The position numbers were made by a program, and so were the translations under genes. From assembly GCA_031553805.1 (NCBI GenBank), contig JAVBLC010000001.1, forward strand, positions 124,001-188,000: a DNA stretch of 64,000 bases. Reading direction: 5' to 3'. Source of the stretch: JAITVB01 sp031553805. GTDB lineage: Bacteria > Bacteroidota > Bacteroidia > Bacteroidales > Rikenellaceae. Under the pieces are notes generated by a model. It worked only from the letters and a program-made list of their open reading frames with translations, made no database searches and was not told the DNA's origin. Positions 27,605 through 39,543 of this stretch are shown here, piece by piece. Numbering within the stretch: position 1 is the stretch's first letter; each line of letters begins with the position of its first letter.

Positions 27605-27674
27605 TTGTGCGATTCGTTAGGGTTAAACGTTATCGTTAGGAATTTTCGTTTATGTGTGGTGAATATTGTGCGGA

Positions 27675-30446
27675 TTACCACGAGTCGCGGTAGTTGCGGC
27701 TCTTGTCGTATTTCAGGTCGCGCAAGGCGCCCGCCTTGACGCTGATGTTGAAGCTCCAGCTCTTCATCGTGCCGAAGGGGATCCACGAGAAGTTCATCTG
27801 CCAGCAGTGGAGGTCGCGCGTGAGGACGAACTGCCCGGGGGTGAGTTTCTTGGCCGAGAAGTCGTAGCCGAGTTGCGACATTGTGATCCCCCACTTGGGT
27901 GTGAGGTTGGTGCTGAAGTTGAAATTGAGGGTTTGCGATACGTTTTTCTTCACCCCGTTGTTCGAGTACTGGACGCTGTAGTTGAACCCGATGTTGAGCG
28001 GCACGCTGAAGTCATAGTACAGCCCGCTCATCGCCGCTCGCCGCTCGCCGGGCGAGGGAGGGTTGGGGTTGGTCGGGTCGTAGGCCCAGGGGTCATAGCC
28101 CAGGTTGGGGCCGGTGTTGATCGCCCCGGGTTGCCCGCTGCCATTGCCCCCGATCTTGAAGTTGTAGCCCATCGAGGTGCCGACGCTTTCCAGGCGGGCC
28201 AACTTGCCTTGTTCGATCAGAAATTTGTTGATCTTATTTCCGTTCGGGTCTACTTGGTAGAGGCTGTAAATCATTTGCAGGTTGATCGCAAAGTCCTTGA
28301 TGATCGTCGAACGGATGCTGACCGCAACGGGCGAAAAATTGAGTGAATCGGCCAACAGGTCGTAGCTGCCGGTGAAGCTCAGGTTGTCCAGGATGCTGAT
28401 TTTCCGCAGGCCGGTCGAGTCTTTTTGGCTGCGGACTTTCATCTCGACCGTGTTGGCCAGGCCATAGGTGATCGAGGCCGAACTGGTGCGTCCGGGCACG
28501 CCGTACATGCCCCGTTCGTAGGGCGAGTAGTATTGGACCGTGCCGGTCGAGTCGGTCTGCACCGTCTTCCAGTAGCCGTAGTTGTTGCCGCCAAAGCTGG
28601 GCGACACCGAGACCCCAAACGTGGGGGTCAGTACGTGGCGCACCGCATTCACCGGCGAATTGGGCCCGAATTCGGAGTACATCCCGTAGAGCTTGGTCGA
28701 CAACGAGGCCCCGTAGCTGTAGTCGAACACCCGGTAGAAACCGCGCGCCGTGTCGATCAGCAACTGATTGGCTTCCGGGTCCCACTGCTTGTCGATCTTG
28801 TCGAAATACCAGCGTTCATGGTAGTTGAACGAGGGCGAAATGTTGAAAATGCCCAACAAGTCGAGCGAGGTCGACACCGGGATCGTATGGTTGAATCCCG
28901 ATTTGAGGTTGTTTTTAACGTAGTCGCTCGTGAAAATTTCTTTCTCCTTACCCGCGATGCTGGCGTTGAACGCGCCGGTGTAGGTCATCGCGATTTTTTC
29001 GTACCAGCGTTCCTTGCCCACCACGTTGCGCCGCTTGAGGGGGAAGAAGCGCGAAACGTTGAAGTTGACCGGCAATCCGAACGACATCGTACTGTCGCGC
29101 GTGCTCTGGCTCGCGCTCAGGGCCGAGGAGAGCGAATAGGGTTTGCCGTTCCATCGTTTCGAGTAGGAAACCGATGAGGAGGTGTTGCTGTTGAGCATGT
29201 CGTTCAGGTTCGTCCCCGAGTACTTGCCGTAGCCGCTGGTCGAGAAGTTGACGTTGGCCGAAAAGGTCGATCCGGAGGGGCTGGCCGCCTGGGAGTGGCT
29301 CCATTGGATCTGGAAGTTGTTCATGTTCTGGTAGTCGCTCGACCCCTTGTCGCCGTAGGCTTCCTTGTTGAAGTTGACGTTGAAGTTGCCGTTGAACCGG
29401 TAACGCTTGAGGTAGCGCGAACCGACCGACACCCCCCACGATCCGAGCGTATAGATCGAGCCCGTGATCCGCGCGTCCATATAGTCGTTGGGCACGAAGT
29501 AGTACCCTCCGTCGCGCAGGAAGAACCCGCGGCGCACCTCTTCGCCGAAAGTCGGGATGATGAACCCCGACGAGTTGTCCTGTGCGATCGGGAAAAAACC
29601 GAAAGGCAGCGCCAGAAAGTAGATCGGCACGTCTTCCATCACCAGATAGGAATAGTTGAAGACCGCCTTCTTGCCAGGCAACACTTTGGCTTTGGTCATG
29701 TTGAGGAAGAAGTGCGGGTGGTCGGCGTCGCAGGTGGTATATTGTCCCCCCAGCATATTGATCGTGTTGTCGGGCATTTTTTTGACCACCGAACCGCGCA
29801 TGATGCCTTCGCCCTCGTGGGTGACCACACCCCGGATGCGGGCTTTTTCCGACTTCATATTGTAATAGAGGGTGTCCATCACGTATTCCATATCCCCGTC
29901 TTTGAACACCGGATGGGTCGGCAGGCCCGTCGAGTCGTCGGGCACCCCGTGGGCGTAGATCAGGCGGGTGTCCATGTCGATCCGCATGAAATCGGCCGCG
30001 ATGCCCTTATTCTGGTATTCAACTTCGCCCTTGTTGTAGATCATCACCTGGTTGTGCTTGAGGTCATAGACCATCGAGTCGACGTTGCGGCCCTTAACCA
30101 CATCGTCGAGGCCCATCGACGAGCGGCGGCGGACCGTGTCGGCGCGTGCGGTCGACGAATCGGCCGGCAATAAGTTCCCGGGAATCGAATCGAGTCCCGC
30201 CGCCAGTGCTTCAGCCGCCTGCCTGAGCAGAGAATCGCGCATCAGCGAGTCGACTCCGAGCGAATCGATCCTGTCGATAAATCGGTCGTAAACAACCTGT
30301 TGAGGAGAGTCGAGGGAAAGGATCGTGTCGCGGGTCATGCGGTGTTCCGGGGCCGGCCGGCCGGGTGCGGCAAAGACGCTCCATTGCACGAAAAGTGCCG
30401 CGCAGAGCAGGAGTCGAAAACGATATTGGCCGGAATTTGTCCGCAA
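27675..30446 (-). CDS. lptD: LPS-assembly protein LptD (putative)
   Basis: About 923 residues. An N-terminal signal peptide (YRFRLLLCAALFVQWSVFA) leads to an OstA/LptA-like beta-jellyroll (VEYQNKGIAADFMRIDMD, near 130-270) and then a long beta-barrel with many alternating strands ending in an aromatic residue (NYRDSW). This is the outer-membrane LPS translocator. Start is uncertain: the frame is open to 30512, but that overlaps a -7 box; TTG at 30446 or GTG at 30485 are the real candidates, with 30446 giving a clean signal peptide. Divergent from the amidase gene. Confidence 0.85.
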   Translation of the reverse strand: MRTNSGQYRFRLLLCAALFVQWSVFAAPGRPAPEHRMTRDTILSLDSPQQVVYDRFIDRIDSLGVDSLMRDSLLRQAAEALAAGLDSIPGNLLPADSSTARADTVRRRSSMGLDDVVKGRNVDSMVYDLKHNQVMIYNKGEVEYQNKGIAADFMRIDMDTRLIYAHGVPDDSTGLPTHPVFKDGDMEYVMDTLYYNMKSEKARIRGVVTHEGEGIMRGSVVKKMPDNTINMLGGQYTTCDADHPHFFLNMTKAKVLPGKKAVFNYSYLVMEDVPIYFLALPFGFFPIAQDNSSGFIIPTFGEEVRRGFFLRDGGYYFVPNDYMDARITGSIYTLGSWGVSVGSRYLKRYRFNGNFNVNFNKEAYGDKGSSDYQNMNNFQIQWSHSQAASPSGSTFSANVNFSTSGYGKYSGTNLNDMLNSNTSSSVSYSKRWNGKPYSLSSALSASQSTRDSTMSFGLPVNFNVSRFFPLKRRNVVGKERWYEKIAMTYTGAFNASIAGKEKEIFTSDYVKNNLKSGFNHTIPVSTSLDLLGIFNISPSFNYHERWYFDKIDKQWDPEANQLLIDTARGFYRVFDYSYGASLSTKLYGMYSEFGPNSPVNAVRHVLTPTFGVSVSPSFGGNNYGYWKTVQTDSTGTVQYYSPYERGMYGVPGRTSSASITYGLANTVEMKVRSQKDSTGLRKISILDNLSFTGSYDLLADSLNFSPVAVSIRSTIIKDFAINLQMIYSLYQVDPNGNKINKFLIEQGKLARLESVGTSMGYNFKIGGNGSGQPGAINTGPNLGYDPWAYDPTNPNPPSPGERRAAMSGLYYDFSVPLNIGFNYSVQYSNNGVKKNVSQTLNFNFSTNLTPKWGITMSQLGYDFSAKKLTPGQFVLTRDLHCWQMNFSWIPFGTMKSWSFNISVKAGALRDLKYDKSRNYRDSW

Positions 30447-30461
30447 TTTGCAAGAATTAGT

Positions 30462-30469
30462 TAACTTTG
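30462..30469 (+). promoter_or_regulatory. Amidase gene promoter -7 box
   Basis: TAACTTTG, a TAnnTTTG match 63 bp before the ATG at 30533. TTTG at 30436-30439 may be the -33 element. Confidence 0.5.
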
Positions 30470-30509
30470 CCCGGATGAAACACACGGGAACGATCCCCCT
30501 AAATTGCAG

Positions 30510-30517
30510 CAAAGATA
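30510..30517 (-). promoter_or_regulatory. lptD promoter -7 box
   Basis: CAAAGATA on the plus strand is TATCTTTG on the minus strand, a TAnnTTTG match. It faces the amidase promoter box at 30462-30469, so the two leaders overlap by some tens of bases. Confidence 0.5.
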
Positions 30518-30532
30518 ATACTTTTAACGGAA

Positions 30533-31705
30533 ATGAAACGACATATAGTATGCTATTTCCTCCTTGTCTGCGCGACGGCGGCCCTTTCGGGCCAGGCTGC
30601 GGCGCAACAGGCCCGGGGGGCGCAGGTGCGGACGGTGGTGATCGACCCGGGCCACGGCGGTGGCGATACCGGCGCCACGCGTAGCGGGGTGATGGAAAAG
30701 GACATCAACTTGAAAGTTGCCTTGCTGCTGGGCGGGATGATTTCCGAGAACCTGCCCGGGGTGAAAGTCATCTACACCCGCAAGACCGACGTTTTCATTC
30801 CCCTCGACGAGCGCGGCAACATCGCCAACAAGGCCGGGGCCGACCTCTTCCTGTCGATCCACGTCAACTCGACCAAGGCGTCGGTCACCAACGCCTCGGG
30901 CACCGAAACCTACATCATGGGGGTGGCCAAGAGCGACGCCAACCTCGAAGTGGCCATGCGCGAAAACGGCGTGATCACCTATGAGGAGGACTATTCGGCC
31001 AAATACCAGGGTTATGACCCCACGTCGGCAGAAAGCTTCATTATTTTTTCGTTGATGCAATACGCTTATGCCGAGCAGAGTATGGATTTTGCCACGACGG
31101 TCCAGCGCCATTTTGCCGCATCGGCCCTGCCCGACCGCGGGGCGAAGCAGGCCGGGTACCTCGTGCTCTGGCGCACGGCGATGCCCGCCGTACTGACCGA
31201 GATCGGCTTCGTGAATAATGCCGACGACCGGAAAATGCTCTCTTCCGAGGCTGGCCAACGCAAAGTCGCCACCGCCCTGTTCAACGCCTTCAGCGAATAC
31301 AAAGACAAAGTCGAAGGTAACGCCCATACGCCCCAACTGAGCGACCGGGTACTCCCCGAAACCAAACCCGTCGCCCCGGTCGCCGCCGCCGAAGGGAACG
31401 TTTCGTCTGCGACGACGGTCACCGCCTTGCCGGCCGACGCCCCGGGCGTCGTTTTCCGGGTACAGGTGGCCGCCTCGAAGAGCAAGCTCAACACCAACAA
31501 CCCGGTTTTCGGTCCTTACCGCGGCCGGCTGACCGAAATGAAGATCGGAAATTATTATAAATACTTTGCAGGGGGTGGCGACACCTTCGCCCAGGCTGAA
31601 ACCCTCCGGCAAGAGGTGGCGAAAACGATCAAGGACGCTTTTGTGGTCGCATTCCGCGACGGCAGCCAGGTGGCCCTGACCGACGAGATGAAACGCAACC
31701 CGTAA
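30533..31705 (+). CDS. N-acetylmuramoyl-L-alanine amidase (Amidase_3), exported
   Basis: Cuts the amide between muramic acid and the stem peptide during cell separation. The 390-residue protein has a signal peptide (about 1-24), then an Amidase_3 domain: zinc ligands His in IDPGHGGGD, Glu in VMEKDIN, His in LSIHVN, and catalytic Glu in LTEIGFV. The C-terminus (from about 305) looks like a SPOR-type peptidoglycan-binding region, VVFRVQVAASKSK. Divergent from lptD, and followed after 89 bp by an MCE gene on the same strand. Confidence 0.93.
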   Translation: MKRHIVCYFLLVCATAALSGQAAAQQARGAQVRTVVIDPGHGGGDTGATRSGVMEKDINLKVALLLGGMISENLPGVKVIYTRKTDVFIPLDERGNIANKAGADLFLSIHVNSTKASVTNASGTETYIMGVAKSDANLEVAMRENGVITYEEDYSAKYQGYDPTSAESFIIFSLMQYAYAEQSMDFATTVQRHFAASALPDRGAKQAGYLVLWRTAMPAVLTEIGFVNNADDRKMLSSEAGQRKVATALFNAFSEYKDKVEGNAHTPQLSDRVLPETKPVAPVAAAEGNVSSATTVTALPADAPGVVFRVQVAASKSKLNTNNPVFGPYRGRLTEMKIGNYYKYFAGGGDTFAQAETLRQEVAKTIKDAFVVAFRDGSQVALTDEMKRNP

Positions 31706-31794
31706 TCTCCCGACCCCCGCAGGCGGAAAACTTTTCGGCACAGCCATTTGGGAACGGTTGTTGCAGTTTTTTTACATGACCTGAAACGAACACC

Positions 31795-32742
31795 ATGAAA
31801 CTGAAAAAAGAAGTCAAAATTGGCATATTCGGCCTGGCGATGATTGCTCTGCTCATATGGGGGATCAATTTTTTGAAAGGGACCGAATTGTTTACCTCGT
31901 CCCAAACCTATTTCGCCACCTACGACCAGGTGAGCGGCCTGCAGAAGTCGGCCTCCGTCGTAATCAAAGGCTTCAAGGTGGGGACCATCACCGGCATGAA
32001 CTACGACATCGACGGATCGGGCAAGATCATTGTCGAACTTTCCGTCAAGTCGAAATATAAGATCCCTGCCGATTCCCGGGCGAGGATCTTCAGCGACGGG
32101 CTGTTGGGCGGCAAGGCGATCGAGCTCGTGCTCGGCTCCTCGCCCGAGTGCCTGCGCAGCGGCGATTCGCTGATCTCGGAAACCGATAAGGACCTGCTCG
32201 ACGTAGCCGGCAGCGAGATCGAAATGGTCAAACAGAAACTGGGCGATCTGGTCAACAACGTCAACAACACCCTGGGGGCTGTCAACCAACTGTTGGGCGA
32301 GGAAAACCAGGCCAACATCGGGCGCACGCTCGAAAATCTCGCCAACCTGACCGGAAACGCCAATCGCCTGGTGATCAATGAAACCGCCATGATCCACCAG
32401 CTGATCGCCAACCTCAACACGCTCTCGCGTTCGCTGAGCGACAACAGCGGCCGGATCGACAACATCCTGGCCAACGCCGAGAGCTTTACGGACTCTTTGA
32501 GCCGTGCCGAGATTCCGACCCTGGTGGCCAACCTCAATTCGGCCGTCACCTCGCTCAACACCACCCTCGGCAAGATCGCCGACGGCGAGGGAACGGCCGG
32601 AAAACTGGTCGGCGACGAAACCCTTTACAACAATCTGGTTGTCGTATCCGAAAACCTCTCTGCGCTGCTGGAAGACCTGAAAACCAATCCAAAACGTTAC
32701 GTCCACTTCTCGCTTTTCGGCGGTGGGAAGGATAAGAAATAG
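31795..32742 (+). CDS. MlaD/MCE-family lipid transport protein
   Basis: 315 residues, with an N-terminal transmembrane anchor (KIGIFGLAMIALLIWGINF) and one MCE domain (about 35-120: TYFATYDQVSGLQKSASVVI) followed by a long coiled, Asn-rich tail (NLNTLSRSLSDNSGRIDN). MCE proteins bind phospholipid for transport between membranes. No ABC partner genes (mlaE, mlaF) are next to it; those may be elsewhere. It is separated from panC by 116 bp with its own promoter in between. Confidence 0.88.
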   Translation: MKLKKEVKIGIFGLAMIALLIWGINFLKGTELFTSSQTYFATYDQVSGLQKSASVVIKGFKVGTITGMNYDIDGSGKIIVELSVKSKYKIPADSRARIFSDGLLGGKAIELVLGSSPECLRSGDSLISETDKDLLDVAGSEIEMVKQKLGDLVNNVNNTLGAVNQLLGEENQANIGRTLENLANLTGNANRLVINETAMIHQLIANLNTLSRSLSDNSGRIDNILANAESFTDSLSRAEIPTLVANLNSAVTSLNTTLGKIADGEGTAGKLVGDETLYNNLVVVSENLSALLEDLKTNPKRYVHFSLFGGGKDKK

Positions 32743-32752
32743 CAAATTTTCC

Positions 32753-32782
32753 TTGTCTGTAAATTTTTAAACACTACCTTTG
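32753..32782 (+). promoter_or_regulatory. panC promoter (-33 and -7)
   Basis: TTG at 32753-32755, a 19 bp spacer, then TACCTTTG at 32775-32782 followed by CCGCC. This is the best two-part Bacteroidetes promoter match in the window. Confidence 0.7.
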
Positions 32783-32858
32783 CCGCCTGTGATCGGGTTT
32801 TTCATTTCCGATGGTCGTGTGAATGGCTTGCTCTCCACACGGCAAAGCGGTTAACGTA

Positions 32859-33689
32859 ATGGAAATAAAGGGCAAAATTACCGAGATACGGGATTTTCTG
32901 TCGAGGCGCAAGGGCGTCGTCGGTTTCGTCCCCACGATGGGGGCGCTGCACGCCGGCCACCTGGCGCTGGTCGAACGGTGCCGCCGCGAGTGCGACACAG
33001 TGGTGGTGAGCGTTTTTGTGAACCCCACCCAATTCAATGACCCGGCCGACCTGCGGAATTATCCCCGCACACTCGAACGCGACTGTGCGATGTTGGAAGC
33101 GGCGGGCGTAGACCTGGTTTTTGCCCCCGAGGCGACGGAAATTTATCCCGAGCCCGACACACGGATCTTTGACTTCGGCCCGTTGGAACGGGTGATGGAA
33201 GGGGCCCGCCGGCCCGGCCACTTCAACGGGGTGGCCCAGGTGGTGAGCCGTTTGTTTGACATCGTACGCCCCGATCGCGCTTACTTCGGCGAAAAGGATT
33301 TTCAACAGTTGGCGATTATTCGCGAGTTGGTGAAAAGAGAGGGACGCGCAATCGAAATCGTGGGTTGCCCGATCGTGCGCGACACCGATGGTTTGGCGCT
33401 GAGTTCGCGCAATGCGCTGCTCACTCCCGACGGCCGGGCGGCCGCTCCGCACATTTACGCCGTGCTGGGCCAGGCGGTGGAAAAAGGATCTGCGATGCCT
33501 GTCCAAACGCTTAAAACGTGGGCGACCAGCGAGATTGAAAAAGAAAAAGAGTTGAGCGTGGAATATTTCGAGGTGGTCGATGCCGCCACCCTGCAGCCGG
33601 TCGCCTCGTGGGAGGCTCCGTGCGCAAAGCGGATGTGTGTGGCCGTGCGGGACGGGGCGATACGGTTAATCGATAACGTAGAAATCTAA
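32859..33689 (+). CDS. panC: Pantothenate synthetase
   Basis: Joins pantoate and beta-alanine with ATP. 276 residues from ATG 32859. The HIGH-type motif is PTMGALHAGH and the second ATP motif lies near DTDGLALSSRN. ATG 32823 is also in frame and would add 12 residues (MACSPHGKAVNV) with no family match, so the later start is chosen. panD follows 14 bp after, giving a two-gene coenzyme A precursor operon. Confidence 0.95.
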   Translation: MEIKGKITEIRDFLSRRKGVVGFVPTMGALHAGHLALVERCRRECDTVVVSVFVNPTQFNDPADLRNYPRTLERDCAMLEAAGVDLVFAPEATEIYPEPDTRIFDFGPLERVMEGARRPGHFNGVAQVVSRLFDIVRPDRAYFGEKDFQQLAIIRELVKREGRAIEIVGCPIVRDTDGLALSSRNALLTPDGRAAAPHIYAVLGQAVEKGSAMPVQTLKTWATSEIEKEKELSVEYFEVVDAATLQPVASWEAPCAKRMCVAVRDGAIRLIDNVEI

Positions 33690-33703
33690 ATACTGCCTAT
33701 TTT

Positions 33704-34057
33704 ATGATGATAGAGGTATTGAAATCGAAGATTCACCGGGTGACGGTCACGGAAGCCAACCTGAACTATGTGGGCAGCGTGACCATCGACGAAGACCTGC
33801 TCGACGCGGTCAATATGATTGCGGGCGAGAAGGTGTCTATTGTCAACAACAACAACGGCGAACGGATCGACACTTATGTGATCAAGGGCGAGCGCGGCAG
33901 CGGGTGTATCTGCATCAACGGTGCGGCGGCCCGCAAGTTTGCCGTGGGCGACGTGGTGATTATTATTTCCTATGCCCATATGGATTTTGAGGAGGCTAAG
34001 AAATTTGAGCCCTGGGTGGTTTTTCCGGATTCGGCGACGAACAGGATCATCAAATAG
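33704..34057 (+). CDS. panD: Aspartate 1-decarboxylase
   Basis: Makes beta-alanine for panC. 117 residues. The self-cleavage site Gly24-Ser25 is seen in LNYVGSVTID, which forms the pyruvoyl group; Tyr58 region is RIDTYVIKGERGSG. The start at the first of two Met codons aligns the site with the usual position. Ends at a strong hairpin terminator. Confidence 0.96.
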   Translation: MMIEVLKSKIHRVTVTEANLNYVGSVTIDEDLLDAVNMIAGEKVSIVNNNNGERIDTYVIKGERGSGCICINGAAARKFAVGDVVIIISYAHMDFEEAKKFEPWVVFPDSATNRIIK

Positions 34058-34078
34058 CTTCGTAGGAAAAATATAAAT

Positions 34079-34107
34079 AAGAAGCCCGGCCATAGGCCGG
34101 GCTTCTT
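34079..34107 (+). terminator. Terminator after panC-panD
   Basis: Stem GAAGCCCGGCC (34081-34091), loop ATA, GGCCGGGCTTC (34095-34105), followed by TTATTTTAT. Confidence 0.9.
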
Positions 34108-34200
34108 ATTTTATCGGATCCCAACCCCTGCGCCCAATAAACTATCGCTTCTCTGGCAAGGAGCAAAAGTGGAGCAAAGAGGTCATGCCGCTATTTTGAA

Positions 34201-34229
34201 AACGCCGGGAAGCGCAACTCCCCGGCGTT
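34201..34229 (-). terminator. Terminator after GH28 gene
   Basis: Stem AACGCCGGG (34201-34209) with CCCGGCGTT (34221-34229), 20 bp beyond the GH28 stop; the T-run on the minus strand is short and interrupted. Confidence 0.6.
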
Positions 34230-34248
34230 CGTATGCAAAAGGCGTCGG

Positions 34249-35637
34249 TTACTTCTTCACCAGCTGTCCGTTGATCTTCACGTTGTCGAAGGTGACGTTG
34301 TCAGCCAGGCCGCTCTGGAAGTTGCCTTCGGCCACGCCGTTCCATTCGCAGTTCGACAGGTGGATGTCGTAAGCGTTGGTCCCGTTTTCGAGGGCGGTGA
34401 TCATCACCCCGTAACGGCTCTTCTGGCAAGTCACGTGATCGAGCCACACATTGCGCACGATCGGCGGGAACGAACGGTCGCAAATCTCATTAGGTTCGTA
34501 AACCAGATTGACCTTGAGCACCGATTCGCGGCACTGCCCCACGGTCACGTTGCGCACGTAGATGTTTTCGATCGTGCCCCCGCGGCAGTTGTTGGTCTTG
34601 ATGCGGATCACGCGGTCGAGGTTGGGCGAGTCCATCTGGCAGTTTTCGACGAAGAGGTTTTTGTAGCCGCCGCCGATTTCGCTACCGATCACCACGCCGC
34701 CGTGGCCGTCAGCCATGGTGCAGTTACGCACGATGATGTTCTGGCTCGGGATGTTCCACACGCGGGCGTCATTGTTTCGGCCGGCCTTGATGGCGATGCA
34801 GTCGTCGCCGGTCTTGAAATAGCAGTTTTCGATCAGCACGTTGGTGCACGACTCGGGATCGCAACCGTCGCCGTTGGGGCCGTGGTTGTCGATGCGCACA
34901 CCGCGCACGGTCAGGTTGTCGCACATCAGCGGGTGGATCACCCAGAACGGCGAACGGAGCAGGGTAATGTCTTCGATCAGGACATTTTTGCAAAGGTAGA
35001 AATTGATCGTCTGCACACGCATCCCGTCGCCGTTGTTCATCACGCGCTCTTCGAGGGGCACTCTGTCTTCGGCCCATTTGAGCATGATCGGGCGGCTGAC
35101 GCGTTGCGTTCCGCGGCCTTCGACCGGGTTGGGGCCGGTCTGGCTCCACCAGTCGGCGCGGGTGGCGTGGCCATCGATGGTACCCTTGCCGGTAACGGCG
35201 ATGTTGGTTTCGCCGTAGGCGTAGATCAACGGCGAGGTGTTGTAGGTGTCGACCCCTTCCCAGCGGGTAAGTACCACGGGGAAATATTTCAGGTCGGTGG
35301 TGAAGAGCAGCGTCGCCCCTTCTTCGAGGTGGAGGTTGACGTTGCTGCGCATCACGAGCGGGCCCGTAAACCACAGGCCCTTCGGTACGATCACCCGGCC
35401 GCCGCCCTCGATGCTGCAAGTGGCGATGGCGCGGTTGATCGAGGCGTGGTTGACGATCGTCGTGTCGTTGGGCACCGCGCCGAAATCGGCGATGTTGTAG
35501 TCTTTGTCCCGGAAGGTCGGGGCTTTGATGTTGCTCAGGATCTGCGGATAGAGCGTTTTCCACGCCGTGGTTGCATCCTGGGCCCGGCCCGTCGCAAAGA
35601 TCAGCGTAGCGGCGAGCAAGAAGAAGATTTTTTTCAT
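34249..35637 (-). CDS. Polygalacturonase-like glycoside hydrolase (GH28)
   Basis: Hydrolyses galacturonan-type or rhamnogalacturonan bonds. 462 residues with a signal peptide (MKKIFFLLAATLIFATGRA), then a right-handed beta-helix. GH28 residues are visible: NGDGCDPESC, the catalytic TGDDCIAIK pair of Asp, the ADGHGGVVIGSE His motif, and RIKTN. Exported to periplasm or outer surface. The neighbouring GH95 gene on the same strand suggests a small polysaccharide-use cluster, though no susCD pair or regulator is present nearby. Confidence 0.92.
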   Translation of the reverse strand: MKKIFFLLAATLIFATGRAQDATTAWKTLYPQILSNIKAPTFRDKDYNIADFGAVPNDTTIVNHASINRAIATCSIEGGGRVIVPKGLWFTGPLVMRSNVNLHLEEGATLLFTTDLKYFPVVLTRWEGVDTYNTSPLIYAYGETNIAVTGKGTIDGHATRADWWSQTGPNPVEGRGTQRVSRPIMLKWAEDRVPLEERVMNNGDGMRVQTINFYLCKNVLIEDITLLRSPFWVIHPLMCDNLTVRGVRIDNHGPNGDGCDPESCTNVLIENCYFKTGDDCIAIKAGRNNDARVWNIPSQNIIVRNCTMADGHGGVVIGSEIGGGYKNLFVENCQMDSPNLDRVIRIKTNNCRGGTIENIYVRNVTVGQCRESVLKVNLVYEPNEICDRSFPPIVRNVWLDHVTCQKSRYGVMITALENGTNAYDIHLSNCEWNGVAEGNFQSGLADNVTFDNVKINGQLVKK

Positions 35638-35669
35638 CGGTTGGTTGTTTAGGTTGTTGGGTTGGTTTT

Positions 35670-38324
<2,655 letters not shown>

Positions 38325-38349
38325 CACGAAAAAATTTAGGGGAATGTGT

Positions 38350-38397
38350 CAAAGGTATCTTTTTTTTGAGAAAAAGGTGCGATTCGTGGGTGCGATT
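38350..38397 (-). promoter_or_regulatory. GH95 promoter with upstream tandem repeat
   Basis: CAAAGGTA (38350-38357) is TACCTTTG on the minus strand, 26 bp before ATG 38324. Upstream, GGTGCGATT occurs twice as a direct repeat (38376-38384 and 38389-38397), 13 bp apart, where an activator or repressor could bind. Confidence 0.5.
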
Positions 38398-38475
38398 TTG
38401 TCTGAACAAAATAAATTGTCTAATTTTATCACGCATTTTTCGACTCATTCGAAATTAACTCATTCATCCGATATT

Positions 38476-39516
38476 ATGAAAAAGTGGATGTTCTTTCTGG
38501 CCGCCCTCGGGGCCGTGGCTTTCCCGGTGCAGGGGCAGGTGAAATCGTCGCCCGCGACGGCGGGGATGGCCGTCGACGGCAACAGCGTGGTTTACGCCCT
38601 GCCGCAGACCGTGCTTCGGGTGCGTGTAGTGGCCCGGTGCGAATCGATCCGCAAGGGGCCTTACGCCCGCTTCGCGCAGAAGTACCTCGGGGTGGTCGCC
38701 CCGCTTTCGGACAAGGACATCTATACGATCACCGGCGGCACGATTACCGCTTTCGAAGAGAGCGACCCGTCGAAGGTCTTCGTGATGGACAACCCCGATA
38801 AAAGCCCGTTCCAACTCTACGGCGCCCGGCCCGACGGCCTTCGCGCCCTCCCCGGCGACGGATTTTCAGCCTTGCCGGATCAATTTGACGAACGGCGTCC
38901 GAACTTCCGCCCCGGCCGCGAAGGCCGGATCGAGGTCGTTTCGAACGTGCGCAGCGACACGAGCTTCGTCCGCGTGCCGTTCGACAAGACCCAGGTGGCC
39001 GAACGCGGCCTCGAGGAACAGGCGGCCGAAGCGGCCGCCACGATCTTCCGCCTGCGCAAGGCACGGCTCGACCTGGTGACGGCCGAAGCCGGCGAAAACG
39101 TCTTCGGCGGCGGGATGAAAGCCGCCCTCGACGAAATTGCCCGTCTCGAAGAGGAGTACCTGGCGCTCTTCGTCGGCAAGACGTTCGTGCGGGAGGTTGT
39201 GCGCGAATACGACGTTATTCCCCAGAAAGACAAGACGACGGACATCGTCTGCCGCTTTTCTCCCGAAAAAGGGCTGCTGCCGGCGAGTGACCTTTCAGGA
39301 AATCCCGTCGTGCTGGAACTGACCCCCGAAAACCGCACCCAGAACCAACAGGTGGTGCGTAAATCGAGCTCCTCGGCCAAAGGCACGATCGCCTATGGCG
39401 TGGCCGACGTGGTGGGTTGCCGCCTGACCGACGGCGCCCGCGAATTTGCTGCGGCCCGCGTGCCGGTTTACCAGTTCGGTACGGTGGTCGACGTGCCCGT
39501 TGCCGCAACCAAATAG
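38476..39516 (+). CDS. DUF4831-family exported protein
   Basis: 346 residues with a signal peptide (MKKWMFFLAALGAVAFPVQG). I recognise the general DUF4831 layout of Bacteroidetes: an N-terminal strand with GNSVVYALPQTVLRVRV, a central helical region with IFRLRKARLDLVTAEAGE, and a late EYDVIPQKDKTTDIVCRFS segment. Function is unknown. The frame is open upstream to 38197 but there it overlaps the divergent GH95 gene. galM follows after 27 bp. Confidence 0.75.
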   Translation: MKKWMFFLAALGAVAFPVQGQVKSSPATAGMAVDGNSVVYALPQTVLRVRVVARCESIRKGPYARFAQKYLGVVAPLSDKDIYTITGGTITAFEESDPSKVFVMDNPDKSPFQLYGARPDGLRALPGDGFSALPDQFDERRPNFRPGREGRIEVVSNVRSDTSFVRVPFDKTQVAERGLEEQAAEAAATIFRLRKARLDLVTAEAGENVFGGGMKAALDEIARLEEEYLALFVGKTFVREVVREYDVIPQKDKTTDIVCRFSPEKGLLPASDLSGNPVVLELTPENRTQNQQVVRKSSSSAKGTIAYGVADVVGCRLTDGAREFAAARVPVYQFGTVVDVPVAATK

Positions 39517-39543
39517 TCTGTTAAACATAAAAACATATCGTTG

